38,668 nt of DNA from Chitinophaga pinensis (lineage in GTDB: Bacteria; Bacteroidota; Bacteroidia; Chitinophagales; UBA10324), in the NCBI GenBank assembly GCA_945892775.1, contig CAMDDP010000027.1, forward strand, positions 1-38,668, read 5' to 3'. Position numbers and translations under genes: made by a program. The notes below the pieces were generated by a model. It made no database searches. It was not told where the DNA came from and worked only from the letters and a program-made list of their open reading frames with translations. How positions within the stretch are numbered: position 1 is the stretch's first letter; every line of letters starts with the position of its first letter. Shown one piece after another: positions 21,843 to 29,838 of this stretch.

Positions 21843-23882
21843 TTAATGAGTAACCACAAATTCTCCCTTGCTTATTTCAAGGGATTTACCAGTAACAGTG
21901 TAATAATACGCTCCTTCAGCTAGCTCAGTCGTATTAATTTTGGTTAACATCGAATTAACATTAAAAGACTTAATAAGTTGTCCGCTGACACTGTATAATG
22001 AAATAACCGAATTGTTATCGCCGCTTGGAATAATAATTTCGTTGTTTGCAGGGTTGGGATATGCACGACCAAGGTTTTCCATTAATCCATCGAATTCAAT
22101 ATTGCTTAACATTCCGTGAAACCATTGATAAGTGATTCCCATTACTAAATTTTTTGTAGAGGCGGTTCCGTACATTTCAATACCAGGAGCAATGTATACT
22201 GTTTTATAAATACCGTTAGTGGCTCTTATGCCAGCAATTTTTGTGTTGTCTGTATCATAGTAATAAATTGGAACGCCTATGCCAGCAACATTAAGAATGT
22301 CAGGGTAATAATTAGGCCCAGAGGTTCCGCTTCCATAAAAATTTATTAGGGATACATTGCCGGTTGAATTATAAAGTTCATTGGCGAAGGGGCTCATTAG
22401 CGTTTGAGAGGTGCTACCATCAGAAATATAATTTGCATTTAGGTAATTTGTATAGAATGCTTTTGTTATTGTTGTTCCTGAGCCGTTGGCATCCCATGTT
22501 TCCCATCCAATGTCTTGTCCGGCTATATATAAATTCCCTCCACCAGAAAGAAAGGCGGTATATGTATTTGTAATTGCATCGGTTAACCCAGGAAAAGTCC
22601 ATCCAACATTATAATAAATACTACTCACCCCGGTATAGGCGCCAGCTGAATAACATTTATTATTTACTATTTCATTTGTATATCCCAAAGTAGTACAACC
22701 TGCTGTTGTTAGGGCGGTGGTGTAATCGGGCTCCCAATCGGCAGCGCTTCCACCGGTACCATCACCTCTACCCGCACTATTACTTACAATAATATCAGTT
22801 ACACCACTAACAACATAAAATTGTGAGCTCATTGCAGGAGCGGATGGATTTGTAATTGATTTTACCAATAAGGTATAGGTTGCAATAAATGGAGCGGCTC
22901 CAGGTGTAACTTTTATTGAAATATTATTTGTAGCTCCTGCTGGAGTAGTTATATCAGTACTGTCAGAATAATCGATGCCACCTACATTAATAAGTGCGCC
23001 CCAGTTTGCGGGTGCATTTGAAGTTAATATGTATCTAAAATCTTCTGAAGCTGTTCCACTGTTACCCGCAATTAAATTGAAAGTAGAAACGCCTCCAACA
23101 ATACCGCCTTGCGCAATAACTGGAGATGGAATAAGTGTTGCATTAATGGTTTGATCAAAATTGGTACCGCAATTAATGATTTCATTGGTTACAGTGTTTT
23201 GAATAAAAACAACTGTTGCAATTTGAGGAAGATTCCAAATAGCTTCTTTTGAATAAGAGAAGTTATATGAAAAACTTGATCCTTGAGAAGCAAGCGTTAT
23301 GGCCGCTCCGCTTGTGCTTGGATACATTCTTCTAAAAACATTTGGAAATTCTAATTCTCCGTTGTTGCCAGGTGCCGTTGGATAAACAACCTCCCGTTCA
23401 ATAACTGCAGCCATTAATTTAAAATTGCCGGTTGGCGGTGTTCCAATAGATTTAACAACAATGTCTACATGAAAAGAATCAACAAGTTCTGTTTGTATAA
23501 CCTCAATTTTTATTGGAGAGGTTTCGCCAAAAACATTATCGACATCCGCCTGAGAAAAACTTGCAGGAGCCCCTTGTTTTTTATTGCCTCCCATCATAAT
23601 GTTTGGAACACCTGTTACATTGTATAAGGTAACACGGCTAGCAACCTGAGTTGGGTTGTTGGTATTCATTGGATCAACGCCGGGCCAAGAAGTGTGATAA
23701 GCAATATGTCTAACGATGTCCGGATTAGGGGTTAGAATGGCGTTTACGAAACCAGGATTTTGGGCTGCGCATGGTCCACAACTTGCCTGTGTAAAATGTT
23801 CGAACAACACCAACTTTGGTGCTTGAGCATTAACATAAGTAATGACGAACATTAATAAGATAGAAAGTAAATTCTTTTTCAT
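21843..23882 (-). CDS. T9SS cargo protein with thioredoxin-like (Omp28-related) N-domain
   Basis: A 679-aa secreted protein. The signal peptide (MKKNLLSILLMFVITYVNAQ) is followed by an Omp28-like thioredoxin fold with the redox-type motif SCGPCAAQNPGF and a later GVPNIMMGG matching the cis-Pro loop region. The middle (about residues 245-590) has beta-sandwich-like stretches (NLIAGNSGTASEDFRYILTS), then a region with GGGNLYIAGQDIGWE that reads like a class of glutamine-amidotransferase-like domain. The last 80 residues are a type A sorting domain (GRAYPNPANNEIIIPSG, ISLYSVSGQLIKSF, LAEGAYYYTV), which directs export through the type IX system and usually attachment to the surface. It may be a surface thiol-disulfide protein. 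It is single-gene, with its own terminator. Confidence 0.88.
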   Translation of the reverse strand: MKKNLLSILLMFVITYVNAQAPKLVLFEHFTQASCGPCAAQNPGFVNAILTPNPDIVRHIAYHTSWPGVDPMNTNNPTQVASRVTLYNVTGVPNIMMGGNKKQGAPASFSQADVDNVFGETSPIKIEVIQTELVDSFHVDIVVKSIGTPPTGNFKLMAAVIEREVVYPTAPGNNGELEFPNVFRRMYPSTSGAAITLASQGSSFSYNFSYSKEAIWNLPQIATVVFIQNTVTNEIINCGTNFDQTINATLIPSPVIAQGGIVGGVSTFNLIAGNSGTASEDFRYILTSNAPANWGALINVGGIDYSDSTDITTPAGATNNISIKVTPGAAPFIATYTLLVKSITNPSAPAMSSQFYVVSGVTDIIVSNSAGRGDGTGGSAADWEPDYTTALTTAGCTTLGYTNEIVNNKCYSAGAYTGVSSIYYNVGWTFPGLTDAITNTYTAFLSGGGNLYIAGQDIGWETWDANGSGTTITKAFYTNYLNANYISDGSTSQTLMSPFANELYNSTGNVSLINFYGSGTSGPNYYPDILNVAGIGVPIYYYDTDNTKIAGIRATNGIYKTVYIAPGIEMYGTASTKNLVMGITYQWFHGMLSNIEFDGLMENLGRAYPNPANNEIIIPSGDNNSVISLYSVSGQLIKSFNVNSMLTKINTTELAEGAYYYTVTGKSLEISKGEFVVTH

Positions 23883-23996
23883 TTTTATAATTTGAAGTAA
23901 ATGTAAAAAACCTTTTGAATTAGTTTTAATTAAATAGAGGGCTTTGGGGGCTAGCGTTTTATTTTCATTCTTTTAATTCAATACAATATGCTTTTC

Positions 23997-24004
23997 TATT
24001 TTTG
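23997..24004 (+). promoter_or_regulatory. -7 box of the FkbH-MBOAT operon, probably leaderless
   Basis: TATTTTTG matches TAnnTTTG exactly. Its final G is 6 nt before the A of the ATG at 24010, so transcription should begin at or within about 3 nt of the start codon. No strong -33 TTTG is seen. Confidence 0.5.
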
Positions 24005-24009
24005 CTTCG

Positions 24010-25752
24010 ATGAATGATCAGGCATTAACTTTTAGCGAACTTAAAAAAAATCTAAAAAAAGATTTTACCACGTTGCCTGATTTTAAAATTGCGCTACTGG
24101 GGGACTCACCAACTCAATTGTTAAATCAGGCAATAAGAGGATATGCTTTTTCAATGGGATGGAACGCTAAAATATGGGAGGCAGATTTTGATCAGATAGA
24201 GCGACAAATTTTAGATCCCGATTCCGATTTATATAAACAATCACCCGATTTTGTTTTACTATTTCCAAGTGTGCAAAAGCTACGAATAAAATTTTATCAA
24301 TTATCCAAAGAAAAGCAAAAAGGGTTCGCAAATGAAATTACTCAACAATGGCGAATGTTGTGTTCTACACTTCAACAAAAACTGAATACAAAAGTTTTAT
24401 TGATGAATTATGCACCCTATGATGATGGCATATTTGGAAGCTTTTCTTCTAAAACACCTTTTAGTTTTACTGGTCAGGTAAGGGCTATAAATGTTTCATT
24501 GGATAATTTATCAATAGAATTTAAGAACCTTTTTCTGGTAGATGTTAATTCAATGCACGCACTAGTCGGAAACGAATCAGCATTTTCTTCTGCAGTTTAT
24601 ATAAATAGCGGTTTTGTTTTTCATCTTAATTTTTTACCTAGGGTGGCGTTGGAGGTTTGTCAAGTCATTGGTGCAATAAAAGGACAAATTCATAAATGTT
24701 TAATACTTGATTTAGATAATACTTTATGGGGAGGAGTAGTGGGCGATGATGGATGGGAAAATCTGGAGATCGGCGATTTGGGAATCGGGAAAGCGTTTAC
24801 TCAACTGCAGCAATGGGCCAAACAATTAAAGCGGCGCGGAATTATACTTTGTATTTGCAGTAAAAATGATGAGGCAATTGCAAAAGAAGTTTTTGAGAAA
24901 CACCCCGATATGAAATTGCGATTAGATGACATTGCAGTATTTGTTGCCAATTGGAAAACTAAGGTTGAAAATATCCGATTCATTCAAAGCGTTTTAAATA
25001 TCGGGGTTGATTCAATGGTTTTTCTGGATGATAATCCGTTTGAACGAAACATGGTTCGCATGGGAATTCCAGAACTATTTGTGCCTGAACTTCCGGAAGA
25101 TCCGGAGGAGTATTTATCTTTTTTAGAGTCTCTTCATTTGTTTGAAATCGCCTCTCTTTCAGAAGAAGATGAAACCCGAACCAAACAATATCAGGAAGAA
25201 GCAAAAAGAACAGTTGTTCAATCGGCATTCGCAAACGAAGACGAGTTTTTAGAAAGTTTAAATATGGAAGTGACAGTGAGCAATTTTTCCGGATATAATA
25301 TTCCGAGAGTTGCGCAGCTCACACAACGAAGTAATCAGTTCAATCTTCGTACAATTAGGTATACCGAAGATGATATTGAACAAATAGGAAAAAATCCTGA
25401 TTATACTGGCCTTGCATTTTCACTTCAGGATAAATATGGGGATTATGGTTTAATCAGTTTGGTAATTCTGAAAACGGAAACTGACCATTTGTTTATTGAT
25501 ACCTGGCTGATGAGCTGCCGCGTTTTGAAAAGAGGAATGGAACAATTTGTTTGCAATCTGATGGTAGAGAAAGCAATTGATGCAGGACTAAAAAAAATAA
25601 TCGGCGAATACATTCCAACTGCAAAAAACGGATTGGTTAAAAATCTTTTAGCCGATTCAACCTTCAAACAACTAGGCGACAAATGGATTTTAGAAACAAC
25701 TGATTTCGCTCCGATAAAAAATTTTATTCATCAATCTGTTTTAAAAGAATGA
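24010..25752 (+). CDS. FkbH-like HAD-IIIC protein (glyceryl-carrier protein loading)
   Basis: A 580-aa cytoplasmic enzyme. Residues 1-220 are the BF1531-like N-terminal domain (FKIALLGDSPTQ). The HAD-IIIC phosphatase core follows with LDLDNTLWGG (nucleophile D234, D236), CSKNDE and FLDDNPFERNMV. The C-terminal part (about 420-580) is GNAT-like (TQRSNQFNLRT; DKYGDYGLI). FkbH enzymes take 1,3-bisphosphoglycerate, remove phosphate and load a glyceryl unit as a thioester onto an acyl carrier protein; a carrier protein is encoded two genes later. First gene of a tightly packed six-gene operon, overlapping the methyltransferase gene by 4 nt. Family assignment is firm, the glyceryl product is an inference. 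Confidence 0.88.
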   Translation: MNDQALTFSELKKNLKKDFTTLPDFKIALLGDSPTQLLNQAIRGYAFSMGWNAKIWEADFDQIERQILDPDSDLYKQSPDFVLLFPSVQKLRIKFYQLSKEKQKGFANEITQQWRMLCSTLQQKLNTKVLLMNYAPYDDGIFGSFSSKTPFSFTGQVRAINVSLDNLSIEFKNLFLVDVNSMHALVGNESAFSSAVYINSGFVFHLNFLPRVALEVCQVIGAIKGQIHKCLILDLDNTLWGGVVGDDGWENLEIGDLGIGKAFTQLQQWAKQLKRRGIILCICSKNDEAIAKEVFEKHPDMKLRLDDIAVFVANWKTKVENIRFIQSVLNIGVDSMVFLDDNPFERNMVRMGIPELFVPELPEDPEEYLSFLESLHLFEIASLSEEDETRTKQYQEEAKRTVVQSAFANEDEFLESLNMEVTVSNFSGYNIPRVAQLTQRSNQFNLRTIRYTEDDIEQIGKNPDYTGLAFSLQDKYGDYGLISLVILKTETDHLFIDTWLMSCRVLKRGMEQFVCNLMVEKAIDAGLKKIIGEYIPTAKNGLVKNLLADSTFKQLGDKWILETTDFAPIKNFIHQSVLKE

Positions 25753-26648
25753 CTTCACTGTTACAGTATATTTTTAGTTACATCGAAAAAAATAATCCGG
25801 AACACGCGGCGCGGTTAAATGCATCTATTGATCTGAACGACTCGTTTTTCGTATCGAAAGCAGAATCCTTTTTCACCCGTTACAAATCGTTTATTGAAAA
25901 AAAGGGGTTGACCATTGATTATGGCATTGATTGCTATTTAAAATTATGCGCACAAATGGTTTTCGAGCGATTGGAATTCATGCGGTCTGGAAAATATGCG
26001 AGCAATTCTTTTGCCGAAGTGGAGAAACAGATTTATCTAAACCCCGAAATGTTTGAATACCACATGCATGGATTAGTATTCTCACAATTTCTCTGGCCGG
26101 AACAATTCACTCGGTTTAAATTCTTCAGCAACCACATAGGCAAAGAATTAAAATCAGGGGGCAAGTATCTTGAAATTGGTGGCGGACATGCGCTCTACAT
26201 TTTAGAAGCGATGAATCAGTCGACCGAAAATGTTTCATTTCAATTGGTGGATATCAGTCCGAGTTCAATGGAGTTGGCGAAAGGAATAATGGAAGGATTG
26301 AAAATAGATTTTCAGTTGAAAAACATTTTTGATTTCGCGTCGGAAGAAAAATTTGATTTCATCACTATGGGAGAAGTGATTGAACATGTGGAAGACCCGC
26401 TCGCTTTATTAATTAAAGTTCGCGAATTGCTGACTCCAGGTGGAACTGCTTACATTTCTACACCAGCTAATGCACCAACCATTGATCACATTTATTTATT
26501 TAACAATGCCGATGAAATACGCAAACTGTTTATAAAAGCAGGATTTAAAATTGTGAACGAAACAGTTCAGTATGCAGAAAATGTATCCGAAGAAAAAGCT
26601 CTGAAATATAAAGTTGCATTGATGTATGCCGCATTTGTAAAAACCTAA
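25749..26648 (+). CDS. SAM-dependent class I methyltransferase
   Basis: A 299-aa protein. Residues 1-130 form a helical extension without a recognised domain. The Rossmann methyltransferase fold follows with motif I YLEIGGGHALYI, LVDISPSSMELAKG (motif II acidic residue), FDFITMGEVIEHVEDPL (motif IV) and LLTPGGTAYISTPA (motif VI). The EVIEH and STPAN pattern is that of UbiG/Methyltransf_11-like O- or C-methyltransferases. It overlaps the fkbH-like gene by 4 nt and sits directly before the carrier-protein gene, so a plausible substrate is the ACP-bound glyceryl group (giving O-methylglyceryl). This is inferred from context only. Confidence 0.85.
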   Translation: MTSLLQYIFSYIEKNNPEHAARLNASIDLNDSFFVSKAESFFTRYKSFIEKKGLTIDYGIDCYLKLCAQMVFERLEFMRSGKYASNSFAEVEKQIYLNPEMFEYHMHGLVFSQFLWPEQFTRFKFFSNHIGKELKSGGKYLEIGGGHALYILEAMNQSTENVSFQLVDISPSSMELAKGIMEGLKIDFQLKNIFDFASEEKFDFITMGEVIEHVEDPLALLIKVRELLTPGGTAYISTPANAPTIDHIYLFNNADEIRKLFIKAGFKIVNETVQYAENVSEEKALKYKVALMYAAFVKT

Positions 26649-26662
26649 CCATATTTGTTGCC

Positions 26663-26911
26663 ATGTCACTAGAACCAAACTCCATACTTGAAACGCTGAA
26701 TAAAATCTGGCGCGAAGAATTAGATAATGAATCAATCGTGCTGAACGATTCAACCACCGCAAGCGACATTGAAGATTGGGATAGTATCACCAACATTCAG
26801 CTAGTTGTTGCAACTGAAAAGTTTTATAAAATCAGATTTACTGCCGCTGAAATCAGCGGCTTTAAAAATGTAGGCGAAATGGTTCGTTGCATAAAGAAAA
26901 AAGTCGGCTGA
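26663..26911 (+). CDS. Acyl carrier protein
   Basis: An 82-aa carrier protein of the four-helix ACP type. The phosphopantetheine attachment site is Ser41 in DWDSITNIQ (the D-S-I/L signature), with a typical acidic first half (LNDSTTASDIED). The C-terminal helix is basic (MVRCIKKKVG), unusual for a fatty-acid ACP and more like dedicated carriers such as DltC. The gene starts 14 bp after the methyltransferase and ends 3 bp before the VOC gene. In this operon it should hold the unit loaded by the FkbH-like enzyme. The sequence CATATTTG at 26650-26657, 6 nt before the ATG, could be a weak internal promoter. Confidence 0.9.
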   Translation: MSLEPNSILETLNKIWREELDNESIVLNDSTTASDIEDWDSITNIQLVVATEKFYKIRFTAAEISGFKNVGEMVRCIKKKVG

Positions 26912-26914
26912 CGA

Positions 26915-27310
26915 ATGCTGAAATTTCATCACACTGGTTGTTTGGTAAAAAATATTGACGAAGCCATTGAGTCGTATCGAGGTTTGTTTCAACCTGAATC
27001 AATCGGCGAAAAAATTTTTATCCGCAGTCAGGAGGTATATGTTTGTTTCATTGGTATCGGCGCAGGAATTTTTATTGAACTTGTACAGCCGGCGAGCGAA
27101 ACTTCGGTGGTTCGCAACATGATGAAAAAAGGAATTGCTTATTATCACAAAGGATATTTGGTGGCCGATATTGAAGCATCAATAAAAATGCTCGAGGAAA
27201 AAAATTATAAATGGCTGCAAACTTTTCGTTCCGAAGCATTCAACAACAAGCAATGTGCTTTCTTAATGTCACCAGTGATGCATTTGATTGAATTGATTGA
27301 AATGAAATAA
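26915..27310 (+). CDS. VOC-superfamily protein, methylmalonyl-CoA epimerase-like
   Basis: A 131-aa protein of two beta-alpha-beta-beta-beta units. The metal ligands of the epimerase/glyoxalase class are all present in the expected places: His in KFHHTG near the start, Glu in FIELVQP, His in YYHKGYL and Glu in the terminal HLIELIE. The spacing is that of methylmalonyl-CoA epimerase. The operon context, between an ACP and an MBOAT acyltransferase, makes a stand-alone role in propionate metabolism doubtful. A role in epimerising or otherwise processing the ACP-bound 2-hydroxyacyl unit is more likely, but that is an inference. Confidence 0.82.
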   Translation: MLKFHHTGCLVKNIDEAIESYRGLFQPESIGEKIFIRSQEVYVCFIGIGAGIFIELVQPASETSVVRNMMKKGIAYYHKGYLVADIEASIKMLEEKNYKWLQTFRSEAFNNKQCAFLMSPVMHLIELIEMK

Positions 27311-27323
27311 CAGAAAATAATTC

Positions 27324-28763
27324 ATGCTTTTTAATTCGCTTAAATTTTTAATTTTTTTTCCAGTAGTTGTCGGTGTTTATTTTTTACTACCACACAAGTG
27401 GCGCTGGGCATGGTTGTTAGGAATGAGTAGTGTTTTTTACATGGCATTTGTTCCGGTTTATATTCTCATTTTAGGATTCACTATCGTAATTGATTACTTC
27501 GCCGGAATATTTATTGAGCGCTCAACAAAATGGAAACGACCCTTTTTAATTATGAGTTTAATCGCCAACATAGGCGTACTCGCAGTTTTCAAATACTATA
27601 ATTTTTTAACCGAGAATATTAATTTGTTGCTGCACACATCAGGTGTAACAGATTCAATTCCGCTGCTGAGTATTTTATTACCTATCGGATTATCGTTTCA
27701 CACTTTTCAGGCAATGAGTTATACGATTGAAGTGTATCGAGGCAATCAGAAAGCCGAAAGGCACTTTGGGATTTATGCTTTGTATGTAATGTTTTTTCCG
27801 CAATTGGTTGCTGGGCCTATTGAACGCCCTCAAAACATAATACACCAATTTCATGAAAAACATTTTTTCGTTCCGCAAAATGTGTTGGATGGAATCCGAC
27901 AAATGTTATGGGGTTTTTTTAAGAAAGTGGTGATTGCGGATCGCCTTTCGCTTTATGTCGATCCGGTTTTTAACGACTATCACTCATTCCATTTTTTAAA
28001 TATTCTTATTGCCTGTGGGTTTTTTGCCTTTCAGATTTATGCTGATTTTTCCGGCTACTCTGATATTGCGCTTGGCTCTGCAAAAATTTTAGGGTTTGAT
28101 CTGATGATCAATTTTAACCGGCCGTATGCCAGCAAAAGTATTACTGAATTCTGGCGGCGGTGGCACATTTCTTTATCATCTTGGTTTAACGATTATTTAT
28201 TTCAACCCTTGATGATTGGTGCGCGCAACTGGGGAAGGTTCGGAACTGCCTTTTCGCTGTTCTTTACATTTTTTCTCGCAGGTTTGTGGCACGGCGCCGG
28301 CTGGACATTTATAATTTATGGTTCGTTACATGGAATTGCACTCGTGTATGAATTTTATACAAAGAAGTTTAGAAAAAATCTTTCAAAAAAAATTCCCTCA
28401 TTCTTTTATCAGAATGTAAGTCTTCTGCTCACCTTCGGATTTGTGAGCATCGCCATGATTTTTTTCCGGGCGCACACTTTTGCAGATGCATTCGGAATGA
28501 TTAATAATATTTTTTCAATGAATAATTCAAACACATATAAATGGGTTGTTGGTGCGGGTGAATTAACTTTCAATCATTTTAGTTGGGCAATTTCCGGCTT
28601 TTGTCTTTTGCTTTTATTTATAACTGAAAAATTTACTAGTCCTGACTTGAAAAGCCTTAACAAATTTCCTCGAATTGATATTTCTTTAGGTATAATCGTT
28701 TTTACTCTAATTCTTATTGGCGGCGTGTTTAATCAGTCTTCATTCATTTATTTTCAATTCTGA
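27324..28763 (+). CDS. MBOAT-family membrane O-acyltransferase (AlgI/DltB-like)
   Basis: A 479-aa inner-membrane enzyme that moves an acyl group from a cytoplasmic thioester donor to an acceptor outside the membrane. It has about eleven hydrophobic segments and the family signatures LPIGLSFHTFQAMSYTIEVYRG, FFPQLVAGPIERP, YADFSGYSDIALGSAKILGF, SITEFWRRWHISLSSWF and GLWHGAGWTF, where His323 is the invariant catalytic histidine. It starts 13 bp after the VOC gene and overlaps the SGNH-like gene by 1 nt (TGATG). AlgI-type members acetylate polysaccharides from acetyl-CoA; DltB-type members use a carrier protein. The adjacent ACP gene favours the DltB mode here. Confidence 0.93.
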   Translation: MLFNSLKFLIFFPVVVGVYFLLPHKWRWAWLLGMSSVFYMAFVPVYILILGFTIVIDYFAGIFIERSTKWKRPFLIMSLIANIGVLAVFKYYNFLTENINLLLHTSGVTDSIPLLSILLPIGLSFHTFQAMSYTIEVYRGNQKAERHFGIYALYVMFFPQLVAGPIERPQNIIHQFHEKHFFVPQNVLDGIRQMLWGFFKKVVIADRLSLYVDPVFNDYHSFHFLNILIACGFFAFQIYADFSGYSDIALGSAKILGFDLMINFNRPYASKSITEFWRRWHISLSSWFNDYLFQPLMIGARNWGRFGTAFSLFFTFFLAGLWHGAGWTFIIYGSLHGIALVYEFYTKKFRKNLSKKIPSFFYQNVSLLLTFGFVSIAMIFFRAHTFADAFGMINNIFSMNNSNTYKWVVGAGELTFNHFSWAISGFCLLLLFITEKFTSPDLKSLNKFPRIDISLGIIVFTLILIGGVFNQSSFIYFQF

Positions 28764-29731
28764 TGAAACGACTACTGCTATATATCGTGATTGTTTCGGC
28801 GTTTTCGGTCGCGATTAGCATTTTGTTTTATTGGAAGTTAAACGAGGTTAGTCCGATGCGGAAAAAGCTGAAAGCGCTAGATTACTCTATGAAAAGCCAT
28901 GAGTTTAATAATATTATTTTCATTGGTGGTTCTCGGGTAGTTACTCATATTAACCCACGCATTATTGATTCTATAACCGGTTTAAAAAGCCAGAATATTT
29001 CCATTCAGGACATTGGAATTGTTGAATACAATATGCTGCTCAATAAATATTTGCAGGTGCATCCGAAACCCGAAATGGTGTTTATGAATCTCGATGTGAA
29101 TATGTTTTTCACAAGTGGACCACTATTCAACATCAATGATTTTATTCCGTATCTGTACGACACATTAATTTACAATAAACTCAGCCCTTATAAAATTGCC
29201 TACAGAAGCAAACCGTTTCAGTATGTGTATTTTTTAGAGAAAATTTTTGCGTCAACCGATTATGCGAAATCTAAATTGTTTGATTTTAAAAATCAACTTT
29301 TACTCAATATTGATACTGCAAAAGTTTATTCCGATTTCGAACCGAGAGTGGCTGATTGGAGCGTTGGGGCTGATTTAGAATTAAATACACCCACAAAAGC
29401 CACCTGGAAGCAGGAAGGGTTTGATTTACTACAACAGGTAATTGACCGATGTAAGCAAGACACCATTCAACTCGTTTTTATTTATTCTCCTTTTTACTAT
29501 AAAGGGCAAACACACATTACAAATTTTCATGAAATTTTTAACCACATAAAAAAAGTTGCAAGTAAAAACAATACCCCCTTTTGGAACTACTCAACTTTGG
29601 ATTTTTGCAGATCGAAAGAATATTTTTATAATTATTCTCACATGAATCATGTGGGGGCAAAGGTTTATTCAACCCAACTTGCAACGGATATAAAAAAATT
29701 CATTGACAAAAAGAATAATACTGTGAAATAA
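28763..29731 (+). CDS. Membrane-anchored SGNH/DltD-like protein
   Basis: A 322-aa protein with one N-terminal membrane helix (residues 4-25) and a soluble, probably periplasmic domain. Near the start is IIFIGGSRVV, where Ser57 matches the SGNH nucleophile (block I). Near the end is NYSHMNHVGAKVYS, matching the family's D-x-x-H-L-N-x-x-G-A pattern with His293; the usual Asp is Asn290 here. AlgJ/AlgX and DltD have the same layout and work with their MBOAT partners, receiving or guiding the acyl group. Translationally coupled to the MBOAT gene and last gene of the operon. Overall sequence is divergent, so the family call rests on these two motifs and on context. Confidence 0.7.
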   Translation: MKRLLLYIVIVSAFSVAISILFYWKLNEVSPMRKKLKALDYSMKSHEFNNIIFIGGSRVVTHINPRIIDSITGLKSQNISIQDIGIVEYNMLLNKYLQVHPKPEMVFMNLDVNMFFTSGPLFNINDFIPYLYDTLIYNKLSPYKIAYRSKPFQYVYFLEKIFASTDYAKSKLFDFKNQLLLNIDTAKVYSDFEPRVADWSVGADLELNTPTKATWKQEGFDLLQQVIDRCKQDTIQLVFIYSPFYYKGQTHITNFHEIFNHIKKVASKNNTPFWNYSTLDFCRSKEYFYNYSHMNHVGAKVYSTQLATDIKKFIDKKNNTVK

Positions 29732-29813
29732 TCTTGCCCTCAAAACTGTTCAGCAATTTTCTTTCTGTTGAAACATAGTGGCGATTTAATAACGGGGCAT
29801 TCGAGCAACCCTT

Positions 29814-29821
29814 TATTTTTA
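29814..29821 (+). promoter_or_regulatory. Candidate -7 box of the ureohydrolase-fold gene
   Basis: TATTTTTA differs from TAnnTTTG only at its last base and lies 17 nt before the ATG at 29839. The 107-bp gap before this gene shows no strong terminator for the preceding operon. Confidence 0.35.
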
Positions 29822-29838
29822 TAGCCCATAGAAAAATT

